This document shows positions 17,671 to 26,429 of a stretch of 64,000 bases of DNA, one piece after another (position 1 is the first letter of the stretch; each line of letters begins with the position of its first letter). Source of the stretch: CAMLQK01 sp035690865 (GTDB lineage Bacteria > Patescibacteriota > Saccharimonadia > Saccharimonadales > UBA4665); assembly GCA_035690865.1 (NCBI GenBank), contig DASSKE010000004.1, forward strand, positions 62,001 through 126,000, written 5' to 3'. The notes beneath the pieces were generated by a model. The model was not told the DNA's origin, searched no databases, and worked only from the letters and a program-made list of their open reading frames with translations. Both the position numbers and the translations under genes were made by a program.

Positions 17671-17712
17671 TACAACAGCAGGAACACCATAATTATGGTA
17701 TAACATGGCGAT

Positions 17713-18399
17713 ATGAAAACGCCTGCATCGCCTAATATTATTTTGCCTGCCGTAAGCGAGTCAGTAATGACTACGGTAAGCGCTGAATACGTACAAAATC
17801 CTACCGCATTGCGCGCCCGCCAATTTGATAGCTTGCGGTTTTTTGACGGCTTGCTTATGAAAATGGCTGGCTGCATCGCCGAACCGGAGCGGTTTGTGAA
17901 TGCTCCTTCGCTTCCGCTTGATAGCCCGGAGCGCCGCGTGCCGTTAGAGCGCGAGATTCATTTTTCAATGGTCTATGACCTGCTTAATCGCCAGGCGGCA
18001 CACAATAAGGGTACCGACCTTTCTGATCTGCATGAGGCACTCGCTCAAAGCCGCCAGCTAACTAAGAGGCAGCATCAGCTCCTTTTGACTAATCCTCACG
18101 AATGGTTGCTTGGTGCCCAAGGCTTGAACGACGATACTCTCGTTCGGCTGGATGCCCAGCGCCCGCTGCCACAGTTTGAAATAAACACTGCAAGCAGTGC
18201 ATTTATAGAGAGCTTTAGCTCCGATACCGAGGAATGGCGTACGGCGGTTGCGCATCACGACCCCGCTTTGTACGAAGTTATGAGCAGCCAAAACATGCCT
18301 TTGGGTGAAGTAGCAGTCGAAGAGCAGGAACGGCGCGAAGTAGGTTCACTTGCACTCTATGCGCTTACCAACCAAGCGGCTATGCAGGCACGGCAATGA
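17713..18399 (+). CDS. Unrecognised family, tandem paralogue 1
   Basis: I do not recognise this 228-residue protein. It shares with the next gene an N-terminal PNIILPAV segment, a following region with LRARQFDSLRFFDGLL, the motif FSMVYDLLNRQAA near residue 77, a PLPQFEI strand, and HDPALYEVMSS near the end. An insert after the DLLNR motif makes this copy longer. No membrane segment is seen. An extended -10 (TGG-TATAAC, ending at 17704) lies eight bases before the ATG, suggesting a leaderless mRNA. Its stop overlaps the next start as ATGA. The next gene downstream, on the other strand, is a large SF2 helicase. Confidence 0.65.
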   Translation: MKTPASPNIILPAVSESVMTTVSAEYVQNPTALRARQFDSLRFFDGLLMKMAGCIAEPERFVNAPSLPLDSPERRVPLEREIHFSMVYDLLNRQAAHNKGTDLSDLHEALAQSRQLTKRQHQLLLTNPHEWLLGAQGLNDDTLVRLDAQRPLPQFEINTASSAFIESFSSDTEEWRTAVAHHDPALYEVMSSQNMPLGEVAVEEQERREVGSLALYALTNQAAMQARQ

Positions 18400-18941
18400 G
18401 CCATCCTAATATCATTTTGCCGCCGGTAGACGGAGAGGTGTTGGTGGACGTGGACGCCGCTTTCCAAAAAGATGCGGCCCAGCTTCGCCAGGAACAGCTT
18501 GATAGAATGGATTATTTTGACCCTGCTCTTCTTGCCCTGGCAACCGTGATGGACAGGCACGATTTTGAAACTGATGCCGATCCGCTTGGCCAACGCATCA
18601 GAACCTTTAACCGCCAGCAAAGCTCAATGGTTTACGACTTGCTTAACCGTGACGCGGCCCGCCGACAAGGTATAGAACTACGCATGGATGAGGATAGTGC
18701 GCATCCCCTGCCGCCATACCGTATTACGTTGGCGCTCAGTGAGCTTGTTAACAACTTTGATGTTGATTCCTGGCAAGAGGCCATTGCCGCCCACGATCCG
18801 GCCATGGCAGCAATTATCGAAGGGCGCTTATTCCCAACCGGGGCAGAAACAGAATATGAAACGCATCAGGCGCAAATACTTGGCTCAACGGCTACGTACG
18901 CTGTTGTAAATTATTTGGTATCCACTACTCCTACCCTATAA
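18396..18941 (+). CDS. Unrecognised family, tandem paralogue 2
   Basis: This 181-residue protein is a paralogue of the preceding one. The aligned elements are PNIILPPV at the start, LRQEQLDRMDYFDPALL, SSMVYDLLNRDAARRQG, PLPPYRI and HDPAMAAII. The order and spacing are kept, apart from a missing central insert. It starts by ATGA overlap with paralogue 1, so the pair is co-translated and the products may form a heteromer. Its 3' end overlaps the opposing SF2 helicase by 11 bases. Function is unknown. Confidence 0.65.
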   Translation: MSHPNIILPPVDGEVLVDVDAAFQKDAAQLRQEQLDRMDYFDPALLALATVMDRHDFETDADPLGQRIRTFNRQQSSMVYDLLNRDAARRQGIELRMDEDSAHPLPPYRITLALSELVNNFDVDSWQEAIAAHDPAMAAIIEGRLFPTGAETEYETHQAQILGSTATYAVVNYLVSTTPTL

Positions 18942-21900
18942 CGGTGCGTAAGTGGTAATTGAGGATGCGTGTGGTCAGCGCCGGCGAGCAGAATAAAAGA
19001 GTGCTCCGGTAGCGCCCAATATACATGCCCTGGCGGTGCTCGTCGCTAAAGTTCCCGTCCATGATATTCTTTTTGAGCGTGGCTGGTTCCATATGGAGAT
19101 AACGGGCGATATCGTCGCAGAAAGACCAGGTATATGGAATGGGCGAAGGGTTGGTGCCATACTCGCGAAGGACTTCAGAAAGTGCATCGAAAACAATTGA
19201 GCTTACGCCTATATCACCGTTAGATAGCGTGCCAACGGGTGGTGTGCTGCCGACGTCAACCGGGCCATTACAGCTGATAATAGCTAGCAACGTGGGCATG
19301 GAGTGTGTTTGTGCGCTGGCGTAGCGCGATAGATTTACGGCGTTAATGCGCCTGCTTGGGGCGAGTGGCGTAAGCTCAACAAGACTATTACTATTGAGGT
19401 GATGCAGCTGGTTGCACGTAGACACAATACGCCCGGTATCCACCTTTTTAGCAACAGGAATAGCGTACTCAAAAGCGACTGGCTTACCTTTTTCTTGGCG
19501 ACGCCTTGGAGTTGTCTTGGGTGGTGCGGCGGCTGTTCGTGGCACGGGGTGCACGCCTGTTTCTTCTTCAAATTCCTCCGCATAAGCTAGGTCTTTTGGC
19601 GGATCTGGCGGCGCGGCAGTCTCGGGTAATTCCAATTCCTCGGCTACCGGCTCCTCGTTTGTCGCTTCTTCTTCGGCTGGCTTGAGTTCTTGACATGGCG
19701 GCTGCGCTTCGCCGGGAGTGTACACCCGATAGTACGGCGGGCCTGACGGCGCATACAAATCAGGATCGGCAATGTAGGCTTCAAGAGCGGTCAAAAAGGC
19801 TTCATGATGTTCTGTTGAAATATACTCCACTCTGCGGCTTGCACGAGTGGTAAAATAATACACTGGCATTTGAATGAGGCTGGCTACCGTAAAGAGCTCC
19901 TCGATAGTTGGGGGCCGATGTTCGTAGCTGCGGATGGTGTAACCCTGAAGCTGCGAGAACCCTTCGTAGGGCGCTGGCCGCGCCTGCATAAAAGCGTGTT
20001 CCCACGGTTCTATTTCGGCACGCAAAAATGTTGGCTGCGGGTGGCCGCTCTCCCCCTTAACTGGTTGACACAGTACCGAAAAGCCGCGCAAAGTGAAGAA
20101 ATCACGAAGACTCACACGACTGCTGCTGATACGCTTGCGAAGCTCTTTGTTGCTAATGCGCTCGTCGGACACGGTCTGGCGAACACCATGCTTATTCTTG
20201 AATGCGGCAAATTGTTCGGCAGTAAAATGAGGCAGTTTTTGTGTTGTGCCTGGCAGATACGAATGCAGACGGGCCAGCGTTAGGCCATCCTCCTTTATCC
20301 ATTTAATAATTGGGGCTTTACCAATTCCCAATTGTTGAGAAGCCATAGTAAGCGTAACATCATCTGCACTAGCGACCTCATTTTGCAGGATATCCTGCGC
20401 GCGTTGGCTAAAATGCGGCTCTACTTCTCCCTGACTATTTATTTCTAATCGTGCCCGCATGCCTCGGCTAAAGAGAATACGCTGCGCCCACGAATGCGAT
20501 AGATCGGTAGCATCGCACATATCAAAAAGGCCTTTGCTAAGAGATGCGGCCTCGGATGAAGATTGTCCGCGGAACGCCTCAAAATAAAACTTTGCGCGGT
20601 TCTCTTGGTCGGGCAACGGGGCTTGGCGTAAGAATGCTGGCAGTTCGGGCCCAACAAAGCGGGTGTCTGATGGACGCGCGCCCTGAGTGGGGGTGCTGAT
20701 GCCTTTTTTGCTTATCATAATACCCTGCTGCATTGGCAGCCCAAAAACGTCCCAGATATGCTTTTGGCGTTCTGGCTCGTGCAGCTCGTCGTCTATAAGC
20801 TCAAAGGCGGTAAAAACCTTACCATCTCCATCGAGCCGCCCGCCCCTGCCAAGCAGCTGAGTAATAATGCCCAAGGTGCGCACTGGCCGAGCCAGTATCG
20901 CCCATCTGAACCGCGGTGTATCGTAGCCTTCTTCGAGGTAGCGAATTTGAGTTAATACATCACCGGTTCCGGCGCGAAAGTTCTCGCTTACGCTACGACT
21001 ATCCTTGCGGGCGGTGCCGACCCCTTCCACGCAGATAGGACGTGTTACGCCGTCAGTATCTGTTATGTCACCGCTGGCGGCCAGAAGCTTCGCGATGGTA
21101 AAAGCGTGTTCCTGCTTGTTTCCGGGGATACAGCTAATGAGTCCCGGCCCCAGGTTCTCGATACAAAAGCGCGCAGTGTCGACGATAATTTTGTTACGAG
21201 CATTGCTGCGCGCCAACAGCCGTGTGTCAGTTATTTGGTAATCGCGTCCGCCATGAGCGGCGGTAAAGGTTTCGCCTGTTTGTATGCCGTAAAATTGCAT
21301 GCTGCACAAAAAACCATAGGTCATTATGCCCTGTGCCATAGTGACACGATCTATAACTCTGGGTATAAAACGCTTGGCATCATCAGTGGTCGCGCTGACT
21401 CCAAAAACAACAGCACCCTTACTTTCCTTTTTGATAGTGGCGGCCCGTTCTCTGCCCACATTGTGCACTTCGTCAAGCAGAATGCCGCTCATCTGGCCAG
21501 GCTCAAAATCGTGTCGCGTGTATGCCGGCAGCAAGGAATGGTACGAGGTAATTACCACGTCGCCGGTAGCATCTTTGCTATCCACGTTGTAGATGCTTGG
21601 CTTAAGACGTGGTGCGAACGCGTTAAGCCCCCCTCCATCGGCGGCAATTTGGTTTAAAAGGATTGTCCTGGAGGTTGCGTAAGCTACCTGACGCCTTTTG
21701 CCGTCAACGCGTGGCCTGCCGGCTCCCATTGCATCAGCAATGCAAGAAAGCAGCGCAGTTTTGCCATAGCTGCACGCCAGGTCTGCGAGTGCTCCAGCTA
21801 TCTCTGTGTCTCCATTCGGATGTATGCTGCCTAAGAAATCTCTGAACTTATAGAAGGTCGTGGTTTGTTCGGGACGCAGTGGCCCTACTGTCCCATCGGG

Positions 21901-21996
21901 GTTGCTGTGGGTATCAATATAAGCATTAACAGAGTAAAGAATGGAGGCATGTTCCTGGGGTCGTAGCTTATCCGCAAGCGGTCCGATATCTTCCAT
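18931..21996 (-). CDS. Large SF2 helicase-like protein with HTH-rich C-terminus
   Basis: This 1021-residue protein has an N-terminal SF2 ATPase. Motif I is ACSYGKT (74-80), motif II LLDEVHN (173-179), motif III SAT (201-203) and motif VI QLLGRGGR (380-387). Motif I lacks the usual second glycine. The second half holds possible helix-turn-helix segments (TMASQQLGIGKAPIIKWIKE, and near the end FCDDIARYLHMEPATLKK), separated by an acidic, proline-rich linker at about residues 780-860. The core resembles DEAD/type III restriction-like helicases acting on DNA. No methylase or nuclease gene is adjacent. The HTH modules suggest sequence recognition, by inference. Confidence 0.75.
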   Translation of the reverse strand: MEDIGPLADKLRPQEHASILYSVNAYIDTHSNPDGTVGPLRPEQTTTFYKFRDFLGSIHPNGDTEIAGALADLACSYGKTALLSCIADAMGAGRPRVDGKRRQVAYATSRTILLNQIAADGGGLNAFAPRLKPSIYNVDSKDATGDVVITSYHSLLPAYTRHDFEPGQMSGILLDEVHNVGRERAATIKKESKGAVVFGVSATTDDAKRFIPRVIDRVTMAQGIMTYGFLCSMQFYGIQTGETFTAAHGGRDYQITDTRLLARSNARNKIIVDTARFCIENLGPGLISCIPGNKQEHAFTIAKLLAASGDITDTDGVTRPICVEGVGTARKDSRSVSENFRAGTGDVLTQIRYLEEGYDTPRFRWAILARPVRTLGIITQLLGRGGRLDGDGKVFTAFELIDDELHEPERQKHIWDVFGLPMQQGIMISKKGISTPTQGARPSDTRFVGPELPAFLRQAPLPDQENRAKFYFEAFRGQSSSEAASLSKGLFDMCDATDLSHSWAQRILFSRGMRARLEINSQGEVEPHFSQRAQDILQNEVASADDVTLTMASQQLGIGKAPIIKWIKEDGLTLARLHSYLPGTTQKLPHFTAEQFAAFKNKHGVRQTVSDERISNKELRKRISSSRVSLRDFFTLRGFSVLCQPVKGESGHPQPTFLRAEIEPWEHAFMQARPAPYEGFSQLQGYTIRSYEHRPPTIEELFTVASLIQMPVYYFTTRASRRVEYISTEHHEAFLTALEAYIADPDLYAPSGPPYYRVYTPGEAQPPCQELKPAEEEATNEEPVAEELELPETAAPPDPPKDLAYAEEFEEETGVHPVPRTAAAPPKTTPRRRQEKGKPVAFEYAIPVAKKVDTGRIVSTCNQLHHLNSNSLVELTPLAPSRRINAVNLSRYASAQTHSMPTLLAIISCNGPVDVGSTPPVGTLSNGDIGVSSIVFDALSEVLREYGTNPSPIPYTWSFCDDIARYLHMEPATLKKNIMDGNFSDEHRQGMYIGRYRSTLLFCSPALTTRILNYHLRTVIG

Positions 21997-22016
21997 TGCC
22001 CCACCCTATAATGCTG

Positions 22017-23066
22017 TTACTGGCGTATGAGCTTACGGGGTTGTACCTTTTTAGCGATTGCTTTAGGTCGCGGTGTTGCCACCCCGGCTAGAGATAGTCG
22101 GCGATGACTGTTGGGCAGCTTAGTGGCATTCTTTACTGTGCGAGCAAAGCCTTTTTCTGCTTCGGCATCTGCGTATCGGGCAACCGGGTCGTGCAATAGA
22201 ACCGGCTTCTTTTTATTAAGCTTTTCATCTATTTCTTTAGCGACCTTAACGGCATATTCTTCCAGAACCCATTCGCGGCCGGGCACAATCTGGCCAAGTA
22301 CGGTAATGTGCCAGACGTTTTTGCTGAGCTCCTGCTTAGCGGCAATACTCAGGTCGCGGGGGAGCATCAGCGGGTTGCGCGGAAGCCGCAAATTCATCTC
22401 GCGAATAATATGCATGCCCTTTTCAAAGTCGCTTACCAAAAAGTCGATAGCCAAGGTGCGCACACCTTTTGGTGTTATCCGTACACCTTGAATATTCTGG
22501 TTGTTAACCCATACTACTTCGCCGCTGATTGTTCGAATACGCGTCGAGCGCAATGTTACGCGATCTACAATACCCTCTACCTCGCCGTAGGGAACGATCT
22601 TAACGTAGTCTCCAACACCAAACCAATGCTCGGCCATCATAATGCTTCCGTATGTCAGGTCGCGAATGATTGGGTTGAGCGAGCCAATAACAAATATCGA
22701 GAGCAATGCGCTGCTAGCCACGAATGCGGTTGGCTGGGCGCCGGCGTGAATGTAGACCCACCAAAAGTAAAATGCGGCAAATACGAATAGGCCGCGAATA
22801 ATGGCAATCGAAAGCACGATAAATGTTTCAACGCGCCGTAAGCTGTTAACCTTGTTAAGGTCGTCTGTTTGATCGGCCCGTTTACTTACTATGCGGTTTA
22901 CGCGCCGCAGAAATGCCGCAGCAATACGGCCGGCAACCAGCGCAATGAGCAAAACAATAATAAGGGCAAAAACTGACTTTGGATTGAAGAATGATTGCGC
23001 GGATTTAAAGAAGCTCTCTCCAGCTACTTCAAGATTACTCTGTTGAGCGGCGACTATGAATGACAT
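22017..23066 (-). CDS. MscS-family mechanosensitive channel
   Basis: This 349-residue protein has three membrane helices (about residues 33-53, 80-103 and 110-132). A cytosolic beta domain follows, beginning at GVGDYVKIVPYGEVEGIVDR and continuing to TRIRTISGEVVWVNNQNI, which is the classic MscS fold. The C-terminal tail is basic (RPKAIAKKVQPRKLIRQ). It would release solutes during hypo-osmotic shock. A Shine-Dalgarno-like AAAGGA and an upstream TATAAT are present on this strand, so this transcript has a leader. Confidence 0.9.
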   Translation of the reverse strand: MSFIVAAQQSNLEVAGESFFKSAQSFFNPKSVFALIIVLLIALVAGRIAAAFLRRVNRIVSKRADQTDDLNKVNSLRRVETFIVLSIAIIRGLFVFAAFYFWWVYIHAGAQPTAFVASSALLSIFVIGSLNPIIRDLTYGSIMMAEHWFGVGDYVKIVPYGEVEGIVDRVTLRSTRIRTISGEVVWVNNQNIQGVRITPKGVRTLAIDFLVSDFEKGMHIIREMNLRLPRNPLMLPRDLSIAAKQELSKNVWHITVLGQIVPGREWVLEEYAVKVAKEIDEKLNKKKPVLLHDPVARYADAEAEKGFARTVKNATKLPNSHRRLSLAGVATPRPKAIAKKVQPRKLIRQ

Positions 23067-23141
23067 GCAAATCCTTTATGCTTATTATATAGAAACCACC
23101 CCCAAAATAAAAATACTGCCCGTTTCTTATAAAGCAGAAAC

Positions 23142-23169
23142 GTGACATACGTATATATTATGCTATAAT
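23142..23169 (+). promoter_or_regulatory. Promoter for a leaderless mRNA
   Basis: GTGACA (23142-23147), 16 bases, TATAAT (23164-23169), then eight bases to the ATG at 23178. No Shine-Dalgarno. Confidence 0.65.
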
Positions 23170-23177
23170 ACCCAACT

Positions 23178-23729
23178 ATGTCAAAGGTCGCCATACAAGG
23201 GTTCGCGGCTTCGTTCCACGAAGTTGCCGCTAACACACTTCTCGCCAAACAACCGCACTCATTTATCTATTGCGAAACATTTGCAGATGTTTTTGCGGCG
23301 GTTGCCCAAGGCCGGGCGACATACGGGGTAGTAGCGATTCAAAATAGCAACTATGGCCCTATCGCCGAGAGTCGAGCGCTTTTGGCGCGGCCATCAGTCC
23401 GCCAAATACAAACCCTTACTATGCGCATTAAACAGTGCTTGCTAGTTGTGCCGGGAACGACGCCAGACGAAATTACAGAAGTATACTCACATCCAATTGC
23501 GCTGGTGCAATGCAGCCGCTATTTAAAGCAGTTTCTGCCGCACGCGAAACTGGTTGAGCACGCCGATACTGCGGGCAGTGCCGAAGATGTGGCTGGGTGG
23601 GGTGACAAAAGCAAAGCGAGCATTGCAAGCAGTGCCGCAGCTGATCTGTACGGTTTAGAAGTGCTCGAAGATGGCATCGAAAACGATAAGAACAACGCAA
23701 CGACGTTTACTCTTTTTCGGGCTGCATAG
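23178..23729 (+). CDS. Prephenate-dehydratase-like protein lacking the TRF arginine
   Basis: This 183-residue protein matches a prephenate dehydratase catalytic domain along its length: IQNSNYGPI (54-62, family VPIENS..G), YSHPIALVQC (103-112), TAGSAEDVA (131-139) and ASIASSAAADLYGLEVLEDG (147-166). The family ends its active site with Thr-Arg-Phe; here the site is T175-T176-F177, so the conserved arginine is missing, and the usual Glu of ENS is Gln. There is no C-terminal ACT domain. No other aromatic-pathway gene is in the window. It may be inactive on prephenate or act on another ligand. Confidence 0.75.
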   Translation: MSKVAIQGFAASFHEVAANTLLAKQPHSFIYCETFADVFAAVAQGRATYGVVAIQNSNYGPIAESRALLARPSVRQIQTLTMRIKQCLLVVPGTTPDEITEVYSHPIALVQCSRYLKQFLPHAKLVEHADTAGSAEDVAGWGDKSKASIASSAAADLYGLEVLEDGIENDKNNATTFTLFRAA

Positions 23730-23737
23730 CCCAAAGG

Positions 23738-25432
23738 CTAGTTTGTGCCAGCCGCGGGCGCTTGTTGGTTTGTGCCCAGAATAACAATAAAGTCAGTCGT
23801 ATATTGTTGAGACAGGGTTTGGTCGGTTACGAAAGCACTGTTCTTAAAAGTGTCTTTAAGAAGTTGTTTTGTAGCTTTCTTTTTGCCCTTGGTGTTGTCG
23901 ATAATTGTTGTTTTGTCGTATGCCTTGGGCGCGTCAGAAACGGCGGTAATAATTGCGCCCTTTTCGCTTAAAAAGTCTCCGGTTTGTTTGGCAAGACCGG
24001 CTACCTGGCCGCTATTAAGAATAGTCATGCTCGCTGCTTCTTTTGTGACGGGTGTAGCGTTGATGGTCTTTTTAAGATACGCCTGGATAGCAGTAAAATC
24101 AGTAATACCAGCAGCGGGAACGAGCGCAGACTGCTCTTGCGCCGTCGTGTAATTACTGAGGAGGTTGTGACCATCGGCGTCATTAAGGCCAATGGACTGA
24201 ATCTTTGAACTATCGACTTTTTTACCCATGTGGTACAGGCTGAGCAGCTCGTTTAACTGAAAGTCTGTTTTAACATTATTGCCAATAGCATCCATAAGCT
24301 TGCCAAGCTTGGTCGGGTTGGCAAGTGTACTCGAGCTGGCGGCTTTTTCTTTAAGTGCTACCATCATCTGCCGTTGGTGCGTTGTGCGGTCGAAATCGCT
24401 TTGCGGAAAACCGTAGGCGCCGTATACACCGTTAAAAGGGTCGCCGCGGGCGCGGGCTAAGTTGAGTGCTGTTTGTCCGTTTAAGTGGTTAACGCCGTTC
24501 GGCAGCTTAAGCGCCCCACCTTCGTTCGGCCTAAAGCTTGGGTCATAGAGGCCGCGCGGATCAGTACTCTGAATATTCACGTCAATGCCGCCTACGGTGT
24601 TGACGGCATCTTTAAAGGCGGTGTAGTTAACGAGTGCATAATAATTAATAGGAATACCGAGCGTGTCAGACACGGTCTTTTCTAGAGCACCCATGCCACC
24701 CTTGGGGTAGCCAGCTTCGGCAAAGTCTTGGTATGTATTAGCGGCGTTAATTTTGGTATAGCCAATACCGGGCGCATTAACCCACAGGTCGCGTGGAATG
24801 CTCACCATGTAGGCATCGTGTGTTTTGGTATTGATACTTACCACCATTATTGAGTCGGTTAGCAGACCGCCACCGCCATCAGCGCGGTCTTCGGAGTTGC
24901 CGGCAAGCAGAATATTGACATGGCCGGTAGCCTCACCTTTAAGAGGAACGGGCTTGAAGGCGCTCAGTACATGCAGTGGATTATTATTACCAAAGACCTT
25001 AGAGGTATTGCGGTATACTTTCCAGCCTAGCCAACCGCCCGCTACAACAAAAAGCGCCAGCATAACAAGAGCTGAGCGCTTAGTAAGAATCTTCCAGCGT
25101 TTCTGCACTTTTTTAGCAGCAGTTTCGGTAGCCTTGCCTGGCCGTTGCCGTCCAACAGCGTGTAGCCTAGAGCGATTACTTGGCGATGGTATTGCACTGG
25201 ATGCGGGTTGCGGACGTGCAGCAGATGGCTGAGCACTGGCCGACGTAGGGCGCTGAGGGGTGGGTGGCGCCTGCGGCCGAACGACCGGTGGCTTTGCCTG
25301 TGCCAGACTTGGCATGGCAGTAGCGCCGCTAGTGGCACCGGTTCGTAAACGACTTCCAATAGAGGCGCTCGGCCGACGATTGGTGATAAAGCCATCAATA
25401 TATTGCTGGGGTTTGGCGTGTTTGTCTTGCAC
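23738..25432 (-). CDS. LytR-CpsA-Psr (LCP) family cell-wall glycopolymer ligase with LytR_C domain
   Basis: This protein of about 564 residues has a cytosolic Pro/Ala/Ser-rich N-terminus, one membrane helix (LVMLALFVVAGGWLGW), and an extracytoplasmic LCP domain with SIPRDLWVNAPG and DFDRTTHQRQ, which contain the conserved arginines that bind lipid pyrophosphate. A LytR_C domain follows (from about TILNSGQVAGLAKQTG). LCP enzymes transfer glycopolymers from undecaprenyl-pyrophosphate to peptidoglycan or proteins. The GTG at 25432 is a best guess. A longer frame reaches 25531, but it runs through a TATAAT (25466-25471), and a TTG a few codons upstream is also possible. Confidence 0.85.
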   Translation of the reverse strand: MQDKHAKPQQYIDGFITNRRPSASIGSRLRTGATSGATAMPSLAQAKPPVVRPQAPPTPQRPTSASAQPSAARPQPASSAIPSPSNRSRLHAVGRQRPGKATETAAKKVQKRWKILTKRSALVMLALFVVAGGWLGWKVYRNTSKVFGNNNPLHVLSAFKPVPLKGEATGHVNILLAGNSEDRADGGGGLLTDSIMVVSINTKTHDAYMVSIPRDLWVNAPGIGYTKINAANTYQDFAEAGYPKGGMGALEKTVSDTLGIPINYYALVNYTAFKDAVNTVGGIDVNIQSTDPRGLYDPSFRPNEGGALKLPNGVNHLNGQTALNLARARGDPFNGVYGAYGFPQSDFDRTTHQRQMMVALKEKAASSSTLANPTKLGKLMDAIGNNVKTDFQLNELLSLYHMGKKVDSSKIQSIGLNDADGHNLLSNYTTAQEQSALVPAAGITDFTAIQAYLKKTINATPVTKEAASMTILNSGQVAGLAKQTGDFLSEKGAIITAVSDAPKAYDKTTIIDNTKGKKKATKQLLKDTFKNSAFVTDQTLSQQYTTDFIVILGTNQQAPAAGTN

Positions 25433-25523
25433 GTGCGATAACAAATTTTCTAGTAAGCATAAGTGATTATATAGTAGTTCCGGCCATATGAACAGCCAAA
25501 AATGAGCTTTAGCGTGATACCAT

Positions 25524-26429
25524 ATGAACATGCATATGCTGTATCAAGCAGGCACACTCAATCGCAGGCGTCCATACTGGCACGTTGATATGAAATGGGT
25601 GGCGAGCCTGTTTTGCATGCTGGCAATTATTGTAACACTGCCCGTAGCGGCGCTCACTCTTTTGTCGGAGCGATCCACGGCGACTAATATTGTTACGTAC
25701 AGTCTTGTAGGCCTCACAAGCCCTGAAGGGATAGATAGCGCTAGGGGCTTGGAAGATTTACAGACCCAAGTCGCTCAACAAGGCGCCAAAACACTTTCGG
25801 TAGGCGGCGCTAAAGTTACTTTTACGGCGCAGGACGTGCAAACGCTGACTCCCCGCGAATTGCGCCTTAAAGCTTTTGGCGGTTTTGCCAACAAGTTTTA
25901 CGATCTTGGCCCGTATGCCCTTGCCAAAGAAACCGGCGCCACCGAAGACGCAGCCAAAAAGTTCCAAAATGAGGCAACATCAATTAGCGTGCTTACGGCA
26001 AAGTGGCATACAAATGCTAAACGCATCTTGATTTGGATGGTGCTCGCTGACCTCTTTTTGCTGGCGATAGCCGTGCTCTTTAGCTACCGTTTTGGTCGTT
26101 TGGCTACCCCTGGAGTCATTTTAGTAACGGTAGGCGCCCCGGCTCTTCCTTTGCTTGCATGGGCGCACCAGCATCCGCAGCCAATGGGAACGGCGCGCGC
26201 CAATGTTGCCGCCTCCACGCTTGACGCTGCCGAAACCTTTGCCAATTACATTGCCCCGCTTGCCGTTCCATCTGTTGCCCGCGTATATCAAGTAGTATTT
26301 GTTGCGGGCAGCATATTGCTTGCGGCGGCTTTTTGCAGCGCGCTGACCTACCATTTTCTGCGCCGCCACCGAAGAATAAAAAACCGCCAAGCTGACCGGC
26401 CTGGGGAGGACCATCATGCTGGAATTTAA
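25524..26429 (+). CDS. Unrecognised membrane protein heading the sugar-phosphate operon
   Basis: I do not recognise this 301-residue protein. It has an N-terminal membrane helix (about residues 24-48), an extracytoplasmic domain of about 110 residues containing LTSPEGIDSARGLEDLQTQV and LTPRELRLKAFGGFANKFYD, then two closely spaced helices (about 165-210) and a last helix near 255-280, ending in a basic tail (RRHRRIKNRQ). Its 3' end overlaps pgl by 14 bases, so it is co-transcribed with the pentose phosphate genes. The start is uncertain, with ATGs at 25524, 25530 and 25536. A CCATATGAACA repeat surrounds the first. Confidence 0.7.
   Translation: MNMHMLYQAGTLNRRRPYWHVDMKWVASLFCMLAIIVTLPVAALTLLSERSTATNIVTYSLVGLTSPEGIDSARGLEDLQTQVAQQGAKTLSVGGAKVTFTAQDVQTLTPRELRLKAFGGFANKFYDLGPYALAKETGATEDAAKKFQNEATSISVLTAKWHTNAKRILIWMVLADLFLLAIAVLFSYRFGRLATPGVILVTVGAPALPLLAWAHQHPQPMGTARANVAASTLDAAETFANYIAPLAVPSVARVYQVVFVAGSILLAAAFCSALTYHFLRRHRRIKNRQADRPGEDHHAGI

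Noticed and set aside
21106..21657. 183-codon plus-strand frame inside the SF2 helicase
   Set aside because: Antisense to helicase motifs I-VI, with no independent support.
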